From Bacteroides ilei (GTDB lineage Bacteria; Bacteroidota; Bacteroidia; Bacteroidales; Bacteroidaceae), in NCBI RefSeq assembly GCF_900128495.1, contig NZ_LT635801.1, positions 445,997 through 509,996 of the forward strand: a DNA stretch of 64,000 bases, read 5' to 3'. Shown here one piece after another: positions 19,253 through 27,349 of the stretch (the first letter of the stretch is position 1; each line of letters begins with the position of its first letter). Below the pieces are notes generated by a model. It ran no database searches, was not told the DNA's origin, and saw only the letters and a program-made list of their open reading frames with translations. The position numbers were made by a program, and so were the translations under genes.

Positions 19253-19636
19253 TTATACGCCGCAGGTTCTTCTCAAAACGTCTATTTGTGAATTCCAAAG
19301 GTTGATGGTATCTTCCTCTTCCGATGTATCTGTAAAATCGGTGACGATCAGTTCATAGTCGTTTGTCAGTTCATTATATTGGATTTTAAGCTCGAAATAG
19401 GTCTTGGGCTCTTCATCTGTCCAATGGAATCTGATAAAGTATTCATTTCGTAGATTGATAATTTCTGCGGTGCGGGTTTCTGTCTTTCCCCATTGGAAGG
19501 TAAATATTTTGTTTTCTGTCTTTGTCACTTTGTCGGCAAACCATCTTTGCAGTCCGGAAGGAGTGCTGATAGCTCCCCAAAGTACAGTTCCCGATGCTGG
19601 ATTTAACGGGTATTCAATGTGAATTTTCTTTTTCAT
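19253..19636 (-). CDS. START-like (AHSA1-type) domain protein
   Basis: The 127-residue protein resembles the SRPBCC/START-like fold. It begins IHIEYPLNPASGTVLWGAI, with a W-A-I-S-T-P-S-G-L-Q-R-W-F-A-D motif typical of AHSA1 relatives, and ends with alternating strands and a C-terminal helix. Proteins of this kind bind hydrophobic ligands or act as small partners; no role can be assigned here. A frame extends 21 codons upstream to 19699, but MKKKIHIEY is the start expected from the fold. It is monocistronic or leads the permease operon, which has its own promoter. Confidence 0.75.
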   Translation of the reverse strand: MKKKIHIEYPLNPASGTVLWGAISTPSGLQRWFADKVTKTENKIFTFQWGKTETRTAEIINLRNEYFIRFHWTDEEPKTYFELKIQYNELTNDYELIVTDFTDTSEEEDTINLWNSQIDVLRRTCGV

Positions 19637-19813
19637 ATAATTCCTCTTAAAGGCTATTAGGATTCGGGGGCAAAGTAAACTAATTTTTTTATATTTCATG
19701 TCTGATAGTTCTTTTTTTTATATTTCTCCTGAAAAAGTATTGGAAAGTATCTGTCCGGATGAATGATATGTGAGGCGTTTTGAAAAAATATAAAAGAAAA
19801 ATAAGAGGAGATG

Positions 19814-19844
19814 TTGCATAATTGAAAAACTTGTCCTACCTTTG
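19814..19844 (+). promoter_or_regulatory. Promoter for the tandem tRNA genes
   Basis: TTG at 19814-19816 lies 20 bases before TACCTTTG at 19837-19844, a textbook Bacteroides promoter, 20 bases upstream of the first mature tRNA end. Confidence 0.8.
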
Positions 19845-19864
19845 CACCCGCAATCGAGAAAGAT

Positions 19865-19938
19865 GGCGGGATAGCTCAGCTGGTTAGAGCGCATGATTCA
19901 TAATCATGAGGTCCCCGGTTCAATCCCGGGTCCCGCTA
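19865..19938 (+). tRNA. tRNA with CAU anticodon (tRNA-Met, elongator; copy 1)
   Basis: The 74-base sequence folds as a complete cloverleaf: acceptor GGCGGGA with TCCCGCT, D stem GCTC/GAGC, anticodon stem CATGA/TCATG with loop TTCATAA, and T stem CCCGG/CCGGG. A73 is the discriminator and CCA is not encoded in full. The first acceptor pair is G1-U72. It lacks the C1xA72 mismatch and the G-C-rich anticodon stem of initiator tRNA. The anticodon could also be lysidine-modified to read isoleucine AUA; sequence alone does not settle this. Confidence 0.93.
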
Positions 19939-19952
19939 CAATCAAAGATTTT

Positions 19953-19984
19953 ACCGTTGGGTGGCTTCCACGCCTGGCGGTTTT
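19953..19984 (+). other. Spacer hairpin between the tRNAs
   Basis: ACCGTTGGG and CCTGGCGGT pair through several G-U pairs around a short loop, and four T follow. It may assist tRNA processing or reduce read-through to the second copy. Confidence 0.4.
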
Positions 19985-19994
19985 CATAGAAGAT

Positions 19995-20068
19995 GGCGGG
20001 ATAGCTCAGCTGGTTAGAGCGCATGATTCATAATCATGAGGTCCCCGGTTCAATCCCGGGTCCCGCTA
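19995..20068 (+). tRNA. tRNA with CAU anticodon (tRNA-Met, elongator; copy 2)
   Basis: This is identical to the first copy over all 74 bases and folds the same way. It is transcribed from the same upstream promoter, since no promoter fits in the 56-base spacer. A terminator follows six bases after its end. Confidence 0.93.
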
Positions 20069-20073
20069 CATGA

Positions 20074-20100
20074 GACATCCTGTAATGGATGTCTTTTTTT
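20074..20100 (+). terminator. Terminator of the tRNA operon
   Basis: A 7-bp perfect stem GACATCC/GGATGTC has a 6-base loop and is followed by seven T. It lies just past the second tRNA. Confidence 0.88.
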
Positions 20101-20255
20101 ATTCCTTTTCCTCTTTTTTTGTAATGAAAAAATGGTGGCCGGTACTTTGTAGGCAGTTGATCCGGTTGGGTATATACCTTGGAATGCGAATGATAATTTT
20201 CCTTTTTTTAGAGATATTTATACTATAAAATGAATACCGTTATTTAATTAAATTC

Positions 20256-20263
20256 TATTTTTG
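20256..20263 (+). promoter_or_regulatory. -7 box for pfkA
   Basis: TATTTTTG matches TAnnTTTG, 46 bases before the pfkA start. No good -33 element was seen at the usual spacing. Confidence 0.45.
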
Positions 20264-20309
20264 GCGTGTCCTTAGAAGAAGGACAAGAACAGATTTAACT
20301 AACAGTGGT

Positions 20310-21290
20310 ATGAAAGAGATTAAGTGTATTGGTATCTTGACATCAGGGGGTGATGCTTCTGGTATGAATGCGGCTATCCGTGCTGTGACTCGAAGTGCCA
20401 TTTTCAATGGCATGACAGTGAAAGGTATTTATAGAGGGTATGAGGGACTGATCCGTAATGAGATCAGGGAACTTACTACACAGGATGTCAGCAGTATTAT
20501 TCAGCGTGGAGGAACTATTTTGAAGACTGCCCGTTCCAAGGATTTCATGACTGCCGAAGGCCGGAAGGTTGCGTACGACAATATGGTGGCTGCCGGCATT
20601 GATGCATTGGTTATTATTGGCGGTAATGGTTCTCTTACCGGTGCTCTGATTTTTGCAAAAGAATATAATGTTCCGTGTATAGGTCTTCCCGGTACTATTG
20701 ATAATGACTTGTATGGTACTGATGTTACTATCGGTTATGATACGGCATTGAATACGATTGTGGAATGTGTCGATAAAATCCGTGATACCGCTACTTCACA
20801 CGACCGCATTTTCTTCGTTGAGGTGATGGGACGTGATGCCGGATTCCTGGCTCAGAACAGTGCTATCGCTTCGGGTGCTGAAGCTGCCATTATTCCGGAA
20901 GACCAGACCGATGTCGATCAGTTGGAACAGTTTATCGGTCGTGGTTTCCGTAAGAGCAAGAACAGTAGTATCGTCATTGTTTCTGAAGCTCCCAAGAACG
21001 GCGGTGCCATGTATTATGCGGAACGTGTAAAGAATGAGTATCCGCAGTATGATGTGCGTGTCACTATTCTGGGGCATTTGCAGCGCGGAGGTTCACCGAG
21101 TGCCAGCGACCGTATTTTGGCCAGCCGTTTGGGCGTAGGGGCTATTGAAGCCTTGAAGGAAGACCAGCGGAATGTGATGATAGGCTTGCGTAATGACAAA
21201 GTGGTTTATGTACCGTTTTCAGAGGCGATCAAGAAAGACAAACCTTTGGACAAGTCTTTGATTCAGGTTCTTGATGAGTTGTCTATCTGA
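20310..21290 (+). CDS. pfkA: ATP-dependent 6-phosphofructokinase
   Basis: The enzyme phosphorylates fructose 6-phosphate to fructose 1,6-bisphosphate in glycolysis. The ATP-binding start [18 protein letters not shown], the GGNGSLTGA loop and the catalytic PGTIDND motif are all present, and a [12 protein letters not shown] segment follows. The 326 residues match the short bacterial PfkA type (about 320). The Gly of GGNGS (rather than the Asp seen in pyrophosphate-dependent enzymes) fits an ATP-dependent kinase. It is transcribed alone and ends at a hairpin shared with the convergent HAD gene. Confidence 0.95.
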   Translation: MKEIKCIGILTSGGDASGMNAAIRAVTRSAIFNGMTVKGIYRGYEGLIRNEIRELTTQDVSSIIQRGGTILKTARSKDFMTAEGRKVAYDNMVAAGIDALVIIGGNGSLTGALIFAKEYNVPCIGLPGTIDNDLYGTDVTIGYDTALNTIVECVDKIRDTATSHDRIFFVEVMGRDAGFLAQNSAIASGAEAAIIPEDQTDVDQLEQFIGRGFRKSKNSSIVIVSEAPKNGGAMYYAERVKNEYPQYDVRVTILGHLQRGGSPSASDRILASRLGVGAIEALKEDQRNVMIGLRNDKVVYVPFSEAIKKDKPLDKSLIQVLDELSI

Positions 21291-21348
21291 TCAATGACGG
21301 GCAAAGAGGAAAGATTTTCCAAATAAAAAGTATCTATATAGTAGTTGA

Positions 21349-21399
21349 AGTCATTCAGTACGCATGTAGCTATTATGTTACATGTTGTTCTGAATGACT
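21349..21399. terminator. Terminator between pfkA and the convergent phosphatase gene
   Basis: A 10-bp stem AGTCATTCAG/CTGAATGACT encloses a second stem (ACATGTA-type arms), followed by TTTATT. It can serve both converging genes. Confidence 0.75.
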
Positions 21400-21411
21400 T
21401 TTATTATGTGG

Positions 21412-22062
21412 CTATTTAATATATTCCAGCAGTTCTTCTGGCCGGTCGGCAATGTGTTGCGGGTGGTAGCTTTCCAGTTCTGTGCGGGGGCGGAATCCCC
21501 AGCTTACACCAATTGTCGTGACTCCGGCATTGATTCCGGTCTGCATGTCTACACAGGAATCGCCTATATAGGCCACCTCTTCTTTTCCGGCTCCCGCATG
21601 TTGCATGATTTCAAATATGACGGAAGGATCCGGTTTGGCCGGTATACCTTCTCTCTGACCGAATATTTCTATGAAATTTATTTCCGGGAAAAACTGCCTG
21701 ATAAGCTTGTGGGTCGCTTCCTGATATTTGTTGGAGGCTACGGCCAGTTTTATTCCTCTTTTCTGCAACGTTTCCAAGACTCCGGTTATGCCTGGATAAG
21801 GACGGCTTAAGTCGGCGTTATGGATGTTGTAATAAGGTATGAACTGGGAACGTATGTTCAGTATGTTTTTTTCGGTACGTTCCGGTTCGGGCAGGGCGCG
21901 TTCAAAAAGTTTGTTGATTCCGTTCCCGACAAAGTATTTATATTCTTCCGTTTCGTGTGTCGGATAATTGAAATGGGAAAGTGCATGGTTTGTCGCTGCT
22001 GCCAGATCGGCTATGGTGTTCAGCAGGGTACCGTCTAAATCGAAAATGGCTAGTTTTTTCAT
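21412..22062 (-). CDS. HAD-family hydrolase, phosphoglycolate phosphatase-like
   Basis: The 216-residue protein carries the HAD motifs in order: FDLDGTLLNT (nucleophile Asp near residue 8), VASNK (motif II), K-P-D-P (motif III lysine region) and YIGDSCVDMQTG (motif IV acids). A helical C1 cap lies between motifs I and II. This is the layout of Gph and related phosphatases, which clear 2-phosphoglycolate after DNA repair or act on other small phosphate esters. Substrate is inferred from likeness only. It is monocistronic on the minus strand and has a promoter-like box upstream. Confidence 0.87.
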   Translation of the reverse strand: MKKLAIFDLDGTLLNTIADLAAATNHALSHFNYPTHETEEYKYFVGNGINKLFERALPEPERTEKNILNIRSQFIPYYNIHNADLSRPYPGITGVLETLQKRGIKLAVASNKYQEATHKLIRQFFPEINFIEIFGQREGIPAKPDPSVIFEIMQHAGAGKEEVAYIGDSCVDMQTGINAGVTTIGVSWGFRPRTELESYHPQHIADRPEELLEYIK

Positions 22063-22084
22063 ATGTGTCGTTTTTTGGTTATTG

Positions 22085-22118
22085 CAAAGTTACAATAAAT
22101 TTGTATTCATCGGAACAA
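22085..22118 (-). promoter_or_regulatory. Promoter for the HAD phosphatase gene
   Basis: The minus strand reads TTG at 22118-22116, a 23-base spacer, then TAACTTTG at 22092-22085, 22 bases before the start codon. Confidence 0.55.
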
Positions 22119-22194
22119 GCTTTTTATTATCTTGTCGATACGATTTTCCTATCTTTTATGTACATATGTCTGGTCTTTTTGTGATGGAATTAGT

Positions 22195-22202
22195 TAATTT
22201 TG
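22195..22202 (+). promoter_or_regulatory. -7 box for the CBM9-like gene
   Basis: TAATTTTG matches TAnnTTTG and lies 79 bases before the CBM9-like start codon. The -33 region is weak. Confidence 0.4.
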
Positions 22203-22281
22203 TATCATATGTTTAGTATTTCCCCGGCTTGAAGCGTAGGATGCCCGGAATCACTGAATTAAAATGAAAATAATATAGATT

Positions 22282-23091
22282 ATGAAAAAATTATGCCTTC
22301 TGTTGTTGGGAGCGATGGGATTACTTTCTGCGAGTTCCCAGACTTATAAGATTTATCAGTTCAAAGAGAGTGATATTCCGGAAATCGACGGGAACACTGC
22401 CGATTGGAACCGTGTTCCGGACAGCTATGTGCTTACGGAACAGCTCATGAAGGAAGATGAAGGGAAATATGACAGGCCTGATACATCGACCTTGAAGTTT
22501 AGTGTCAGGGTAGGATGGAGTCCGAAGACGCAGCGTCTGTATTTTTTGTATGAAGCGGAAGATAATTATTGGCGTTTTACCGAAAATTCATTGAATACCG
22601 ATATCTTTGAAGTCGTTGTCGACGGGGATTGTTCCGGAGGTCCTTTCATTGACCGTTTTCATCCTACGGCGCCCAAAGACGTATGGCAGGCCTGGTTCAA
22701 TTTCCATGGCTGCCATGCACAGAATTATCATATTTTTACTCCCGGACATAAGGAAGACTGGTGTATGTTGTGGGGACCTCAGGTGTGGTTGAAGCAGAAG
22801 CCTTACGCCGATTATGCCTATAATTACAATTTCGGAGAAGGTGAGAACGGAAAGCTCGTCCTTGAATTCTATATTACCCCTTTTGATTATGCGGCGGCTA
22901 ACGGTCCTCAGTTCTCCACTCCGTCCGTATTGGTCGAGGGCAATGATGTAGGGCTTTGTTGGGCTGTTATAGACTGGGATGCGGATCCCGAATCGAAAGA
23001 TGGTTTCTGGAACTTGTCGGATGAGCATACCATGTATGGAAATGCCTCTTATCTCCGTAAGTTCAGACTGATGCCTCTTGAGGAGGAATAG
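22282..23091 (+). CDS. Secreted CBM9-like (DOMON-type) sugar-binding protein
   Basis: The 269-residue protein has a signal peptide (about 1-19) and then a single beta-sandwich domain. The start FKESDIPEIDGNTADWNRVP and the strand pair RLYFLYEAEDNYWRF..DIFEVVVDGD are features of family 9 carbohydrate-binding modules and related periplasmic domains. No catalytic domain is attached. Such free-standing modules probably bind sugars or sugar acids at the envelope. The nitroreductase gene follows by 52 bases and may share the transcript, although no functional link is evident. Confidence 0.7.
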   Translation: MKKLCLLLLGAMGLLSASSQTYKIYQFKESDIPEIDGNTADWNRVPDSYVLTEQLMKEDEGKYDRPDTSTLKFSVRVGWSPKTQRLYFLYEAEDNYWRFTENSLNTDIFEVVVDGDCSGGPFIDRFHPTAPKDVWQAWFNFHGCHAQNYHIFTPGHKEDWCMLWGPQVWLKQKPYADYAYNYNFGEGENGKLVLEFYITPFDYAAANGPQFSTPSVLVEGNDVGLCWAVIDWDADPESKDGFWNLSDEHTMYGNASYLRKFRLMPLEEE

Positions 23092-23143
23092 GATGGACAT
23101 GGTTGGATAATGGTAATGGATGTGTAACATTAAATAAGAATAT

Positions 23144-23650
23144 ATGAATTTCCTTGATTTAGTTAAACGGCGCCATTCGGTACGTAGTTACGAATCACGC
23201 CCCATTGAGCAAAGTAAGTTGGATTATATTATGGAGTGTGTGCGTATGGCTCCTTCTGCCGTCAATTTCCAACCGTGGAAATTTGCAATTGTTACCGAGA
23301 AACATAAGCTGGATGCGCTGAAAGCAGTCTATCCGCGTGAATGGATCCGAAATGTCCCCTGTATCATTGTGGCATGTGCCGACCATGAGGTGTCATGGCA
23401 CCGTAATTCTGATGGGAAGGATCATGCTGATATCGATGTCGCGATTGCAGTGGAACATCTCTGTCTGGCTGCTACCGAGCAGGGCCTAGGAACGTGTTGG
23501 GTATGTAATTTTGATACTTTGTTATGTAAACAGGTTTTAACTCTTTCTGAAAATTTGGAACCTGTTGTATTGATTCCTATAGGTTATGCAACATCAGAAG
23601 AGATACCTGAAAAGAAACGAAAATCAATGGAAGATATAATATTAGTGTAA
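23144..23650 (+). CDS. Nitroreductase-family FMN oxidoreductase
   Basis: The 168-residue protein begins RRHSVRSYESRPI and continues with APSAVNFQPWKF, the two FMN-phosphate-binding segments of the family. The end carries the usual G-Y-A-T-S-E-E-I-P-E-K-K-R-K tail. Members use NAD(P)H and FMN to reduce nitro compounds, quinones or flavins. It belongs to the short group (about 165-175 residues). The natural substrate is unknown. A hairpin terminator separates it from the decarboxylase operon. Confidence 0.88.
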   Translation: MNFLDLVKRRHSVRSYESRPIEQSKLDYIMECVRMAPSAVNFQPWKFAIVTEKHKLDALKAVYPREWIRNVPCIIVACADHEVSWHRNSDGKDHADIDVAIAVEHLCLAATEQGLGTCWVCNFDTLLCKQVLTLSENLEPVVLIPIGYATSEEIPEKKRKSMEDIILV

Positions 23651-23708
23651 ATTTTACATCTTTTAATAGGGTTATTTTACGATTTGTAATTTGGATTCAG
23701 TAATTTTG

Positions 23709-23745
23709 AAACGCTCTTTGGAAAATGCTTTTTTAAAGGGCGTTT
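23709..23745 (+). terminator. Terminator before oadG
   Basis: AAACGCTCTTT pairs with AAAGGGCGTTT around a 15-base loop and a TATAA tail follows. It isolates the nitroreductase transcript from the decarboxylase operon. Confidence 0.65.
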
Positions 23746-23766
23746 TATAATTTTATATAAAAGTTT

Positions 23767-24024
23767 ATGGGAAATATAGAAATTGGATTAATGTTGATGG
23801 TGGTCGGAATGGTCACTGTCTTCTTGATTCTTCTTATTGTAATCTGGTTGAGCCAAGGCTTGATTTCATTGGTAAATAAGGTGGCTCCGGAAGAAGAACC
23901 GAAAAAGAAAAAAGCGGTTGCGGTCGCTGCTTCTTCGGACGCTGCAGCAATGGAGGCGATAAAGAAAGCCGTATCCATGCTGACTGCAGATAAGGGCCAG
24001 GTTGTGAAGATCGAGAAATTATGA
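23767..24024 (+). CDS. oadG: Sodium-pumping decarboxylase gamma subunit (OadG family)
   Basis: The 85-residue protein has one N-terminal membrane helix (about residues 8-33, GLMLMVVGMVTVFLIL) followed by a charged, Lys/Ala-rich cytosolic tail. This is the layout of OadG, which anchors the alpha subunit to the membrane-embedded beta subunit. The position directly before the alpha and beta genes supports the call. The family is short and poorly conserved, so context carries much of the weight. Confidence 0.85.
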   Translation: MGNIEIGLMLMVVGMVTVFLILLIVIWLSQGLISLVNKVAPEEEPKKKKAVAVAASSDAAAMEAIKKAVSMLTADKGQVVKIEKL

Positions 24025-24056
24025 TAATCCTTAAAAGAAAAACACATTAGTACACA

Positions 24057-25901
24057 ATGGAAAGAGAAGTGAAGTTTAGTCTGGTCTTCCGTGATATGTG
24101 GCAGAGTGCTGGTAAATATGTGCCACGTGTAGACCAGTTGGTTAAGGTTGCTCCAGCTATCATTGAAATGGGATGTTTTGCCCGTGTCGAAACCAATGGA
24201 GGGGGGTTTGAACAAGTTAATTTGCTTTTTGGTGAAAATCCGAATAATGCGGTCCGTCAGTGGACCAAACCGTTTCATGAAGCAGGTATCCAGACTCATA
24301 TGCTGGATAGAGCCTTGAATGGTTTGCGTATGAGTCCGGTACCGGCTGATGTCCGTAAATTATTCTATAAGGTCAAGAAAGTACAAGGTACAGATATTAC
24401 CCGTACGTTTTGCGGACTGAATGATGTCCGTAACATCATCCCTTCTATCGGGTATGCCCATGATGCAGGAATGATTTCCCAGTGTTGTCTTTGCATTACA
24501 TATTCGCCCATCCATACGGTTGAATATTATCTGGATATGGCTAAAAAACTGATTGAGGCCGGCTGTGATGAAATCTGTATCAAAGATATGGCCGGTATAG
24601 GCCGTCCTGTATTCCTGGGTAAGATTGTTGCGGGAATCAAGAAGATCAAGAATATTCCTGTGCAGTATCATTCGCATGCAGCTCCAGGATTCAACATGGC
24701 ATCTATTCTGGAAGTTTGTAAAGCAGGTTGTGATTATGTAGATGTCGGAATGGATCCGTTGTCTTGGGGTACAGGCCATGCCGATGTGATTGCTGTCCAG
24801 GCAATGTTGAAGGATGCCGGATTCAAGGTTCCTGAAATAAATATGACTGCCTATATGAAGGTCCGTTCTCTGATCCAGGAGTTCATGGATGATTTTCTGG
24901 GATTGTATATCAGTCCGCGTAACCGTATGATGAACTCCTTGTTGGTAGGTCCGGGATTGCCGGGAGGTATGATGGGTAGTCTGATGGCCGATCTGGAGAC
25001 AAATCTGGATTCGATCAATAAATATAAAGCTAAACATAATTTGCCGTTGATGACTCAGGATGAGCTGCTGATCAAGCTGTTCGATGAGGTTTCCTATGTA
25101 TGGCCCCGTGTAGGTTATCCGTGTCTGGTAACTCCGTTCAGTCAGTATGTGAAGAATCTGGCTATGATGAATGTGATCCAGATGGAAAAGGGTAAAGAGC
25201 GTTGGAGTATGATTGCCGACGATATATGGGATATGATTCTCGGTAAGGCCGGTAAACTGCCGGGTGAGCTGGCTCCTGAAATCATAGAAAAGGCAAAGGC
25301 TGAAGGACGTACATTCTTTAATGATAATCCGCAGGACAATTATCCTGACCAGCTTGACAAGTACCGTCAGATGATGAAGGAAAAAGGTTGGGAATTCGGA
25401 CAGGATGATGAAGAACTCTTTGAATATGCAATGCATCCGGCACAATATGAGGCTTATAGAAGCGGTAAGGCAAAGGCAGACTTTCTGGCTGATGTGGAGA
25501 AACGGCGTGCAGAAAAGAATGCTGGAGGGGCTAATCCGAAAGAACCTCAGGTCTTGACGGTGGATGTAAACGGTCAGCCATACCGTGTAACAGTTGCCTT
25601 TGGTGAGGTTGATCCGTCTAAATTGGCTGGGAACCAGACTGCGGCTCCTGCTGCAGCTTCTGCAGGTGAAGGTAAAGAGGTTCTTTCTCCGCTGGAAGGT
25701 AAGTTCTTCCTTACCAAAGGAGCTCAGGATACTCCGGTGAAGGTTGGCGATAAGGTCAACAAAGGGGATGTAATCTGCTACGTGGAAGCGATGAAGACGT
25801 ATAATGCTATCCGTGCAGAATTCAGCGGTACTGTGACTGCTATTTGTGTGAATTCCGGCGATGCCGTATCTGAAGATGACGTATTAATGAAAATTGCATA
25901 A
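24057..25901 (+). CDS. oadA: Biotin-dependent decarboxylase alpha subunit (OadA/PycB-type carboxyltransferase)
   Basis: The alpha subunit moves the carboxyl group from a 2-oxo acid, probably oxaloacetate, to its own biotin. Residues of about 1-300 form the carboxyltransferase barrel, with an FRD aspartate near the N-terminus, the lysine of CIKDMAG and the metal-binding pair in YHSHAAPG. A PYC/OadA conserved domain follows, then an Ala-rich linker and a biotinyl domain near 545-614. The biotin lysine is Lys580, 34 residues from the C-terminus, in VEAMKTYN. Two motifs are atypical: SLVFRDMWQS replaces the usual TLRDxHQS, and the biotin site lacks the Met after Lys. Carboxylated biotin is then used by the next gene's product. 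Confidence 0.9.
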   Translation: MEREVKFSLVFRDMWQSAGKYVPRVDQLVKVAPAIIEMGCFARVETNGGGFEQVNLLFGENPNNAVRQWTKPFHEAGIQTHMLDRALNGLRMSPVPADVRKLFYKVKKVQGTDITRTFCGLNDVRNIIPSIGYAHDAGMISQCCLCITYSPIHTVEYYLDMAKKLIEAGCDEICIKDMAGIGRPVFLGKIVAGIKKIKNIPVQYHSHAAPGFNMASILEVCKAGCDYVDVGMDPLSWGTGHADVIAVQAMLKDAGFKVPEINMTAYMKVRSLIQEFMDDFLGLYISPRNRMMNSLLVGPGLPGGMMGSLMADLETNLDSINKYKAKHNLPLMTQDELLIKLFDEVSYVWPRVGYPCLVTPFSQYVKNLAMMNVIQMEKGKERWSMIADDIWDMILGKAGKLPGELAPEIIEKAKAEGRTFFNDNPQDNYPDQLDKYRQMMKEKGWEFGQDDEELFEYAMHPAQYEAYRSGKAKADFLADVEKRRAEKNAGGANPKEPQVLTVDVNGQPYRVTVAFGEVDPSKLAGNQTAAPAAASAGEGKEVLSPLEGKFFLTKGAQDTPVKVGDKVNKGDVICYVEAMKTYNAIRAEFSGTVTAICVNSGDAVSEDDVLMKIA

Positions 25902-27136
25902 TGGAAGAAATACTAGAAAAATTATATGGGATGACCGCCTTCAGCAATATTGTTGAAGATCCGCGGTTCCTCATCATGTATGCCATTGCATTCATTCTGC
26001 TTTATCTGGGTATCAAGAAGCAGTATGAACCGTTGTTGCTGGTGCCGATTGCCTTCGGGGTGTTGCTCGCCAATTTCCCCGGCGGTGAGATGGGGGTGAT
26101 CCAGGCCGACGAGAATGGTTTGGTCATGGTGAATGGAGTGGCAAAGAATATATGGGAAATGCCGTTGCATGAAATTGCACATGATCTGGGGTTGATGAAC
26201 TTCATTTATTATATGTTGATCAAGACCGGATTCCTCCCGCCGATTATCTTTATGGGTGTTGGTGCGTTGACCGATTTCGGTCCGATGTTGCGTAACCTCC
26301 GTCTTTCTATTTTCGGGGCGGCGGCACAGTTGGGTATTTTTGCTGTCCTGCTGGTTGCCATCCTGATGGGATTCACTCCGAAGGAAGCGGCTTCATTGGG
26401 TATCATCGGTGGTGCCGACGGTCCGACAGCCATCTTTACTACCATTAAGCTGGCTCCTCACTTATTGGGCCCTATTGCCATCGCCGCTTATTCATATATG
26501 GCTTTGGTTCCGGTAATCATTCCGTTGGTAGTGAAGATATGGTGTACCAAGAAGGAACTTTCCATCAATATGAAGGAGCAAGAAAAGAAATACCCCTCCA
26601 AGACGGAGATCAAGAATTTGCGTGTATTGAAGATTGTGTTCCCTATTGTAGTGACGACTATCGTAGCTCTGTTTGTTCCGAGTGCCGTACCTTTGATCGG
26701 TATGCTGATGTTCGGTAACCTTGTCAAGGAAATCGGTAGTAATACGTCGCGTTTGTTTGATGCCGCTTCAAACAGCATTATGAATGCCGCTACTATCTTT
26801 TTGGGCATTTCGGTCGGTGCGACAATGACAACTGATGCGTTCCTGAACTGGACTACTATTGGTATCGTTATCGGAGGTTTCCTGGCATTTGCCTTGTCCA
26901 TTTCCGGCGGTATCCTGTTTGTCAAGGTTGTCAATCTTTTCACCAAGAAAAAGATCAATCCGTTGATCGGTGCTACTGGCTTGAGTGCTGTTCCTATGGC
27001 GAGCCGTGTCGCCAATGAAATTGCCCTGAAGTACGATCCGAAGAATCATGTGCTTCAGTATTGTATGGCAAGTAACATTTCGGGTGTAATCGGGTCGGCT
27101 GTTGCTGCCGGTGTCCTGATTTCATTCTTGAGTTGA
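25901..27136 (+). CDS. oadB: Sodium-pumping decarboxylase beta subunit (OadB family)
   Basis: The 411-residue integral membrane protein has about nine to eleven hydrophobic helices. It contains the family's signature segments GVGALTDFGPML and LGIIGGADGPTAIF, the latter with the catalytic Asp of the sodium site. It releases CO2 from carboxybiotin and exports Na+ in exchange. Its ATG overlaps the stop codon of oadA by one base, a sign of translational coupling and equal production. The complex gives the cell a sodium gradient during anaerobic metabolism. A terminator follows 24 bases after the stop. Confidence 0.95.
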   Translation: MEEILEKLYGMTAFSNIVEDPRFLIMYAIAFILLYLGIKKQYEPLLLVPIAFGVLLANFPGGEMGVIQADENGLVMVNGVAKNIWEMPLHEIAHDLGLMNFIYYMLIKTGFLPPIIFMGVGALTDFGPMLRNLRLSIFGAAAQLGIFAVLLVAILMGFTPKEAASLGIIGGADGPTAIFTTIKLAPHLLGPIAIAAYSYMALVPVIIPLVVKIWCTKKELSINMKEQEKKYPSKTEIKNLRVLKIVFPIVVTTIVALFVPSAVPLIGMLMFGNLVKEIGSNTSRLFDAASNSIMNAATIFLGISVGATMTTDAFLNWTTIGIVIGGFLAFALSISGGILFVKVVNLFTKKKINPLIGATGLSAVPMASRVANEIALKYDPKNHVLQYCMASNISGVIGSAVAAGVLISFLS

Positions 27137-27160
27137 TCTGGATTATTTGTTTATTCTGAT

Positions 27161-27205
27161 AAAGGCGGAGAGTCTCAGTTTTTGCTGTAAGGCTCTCCGC
27201 TTTTT
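27161..27205 (+). terminator. Terminator of the oad operon
   Basis: AAAGGCGGAGAG pairs with CTCTCCGCTTT with one bulged G, and a T run follows. Confidence 0.8.
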
Positions 27206-27294
27206 GTCTGTTAGCTGTTAAGTATTAGGGGTTACATAGTCTGTTTTATCGATGAATCAATAGTGGCACCGTTATGTCACCTTGTTGCCCTAAA

Positions 27295-27329
27295 AAAGAA
27301 AGGCTGGATCATCAATCCAGCCTTTCTTT
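27295..27329. terminator. Terminator after pgk
   Basis: A perfect 15-bp stem (AAAGAAAGGCTGGAT / ATCCAGCCTTTCTTT) has a 5-base loop. It lies 20 bases past the minus-strand pgk stop, and on that strand a T-rich tail follows. Confidence 0.88.
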
Positions 27330-27349
27330 ATATCAAGTTGTCTTATTTA

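Larger units (their letters stand above)
19860..20070 (+). repeat. Direct duplication carrying the two tRNAs
   Basis: An 81-base block (19860-19940) is repeated without change at 19990-20070. It covers the whole tRNA plus a few bases on each side. The 49 bases between the copies are unique, which suggests a simple duplication kept identical by gene conversion or recent origin. Confidence 0.9.

Noticed and set aside
24360..25445. Long open frame (361 codons) antisense to oadA
   Set aside because: It lies wholly within a clear coding gene on the other strand, has no recognisable domain or ribosome site, and is His/Ile-rich in the way codon-shadow frames are.
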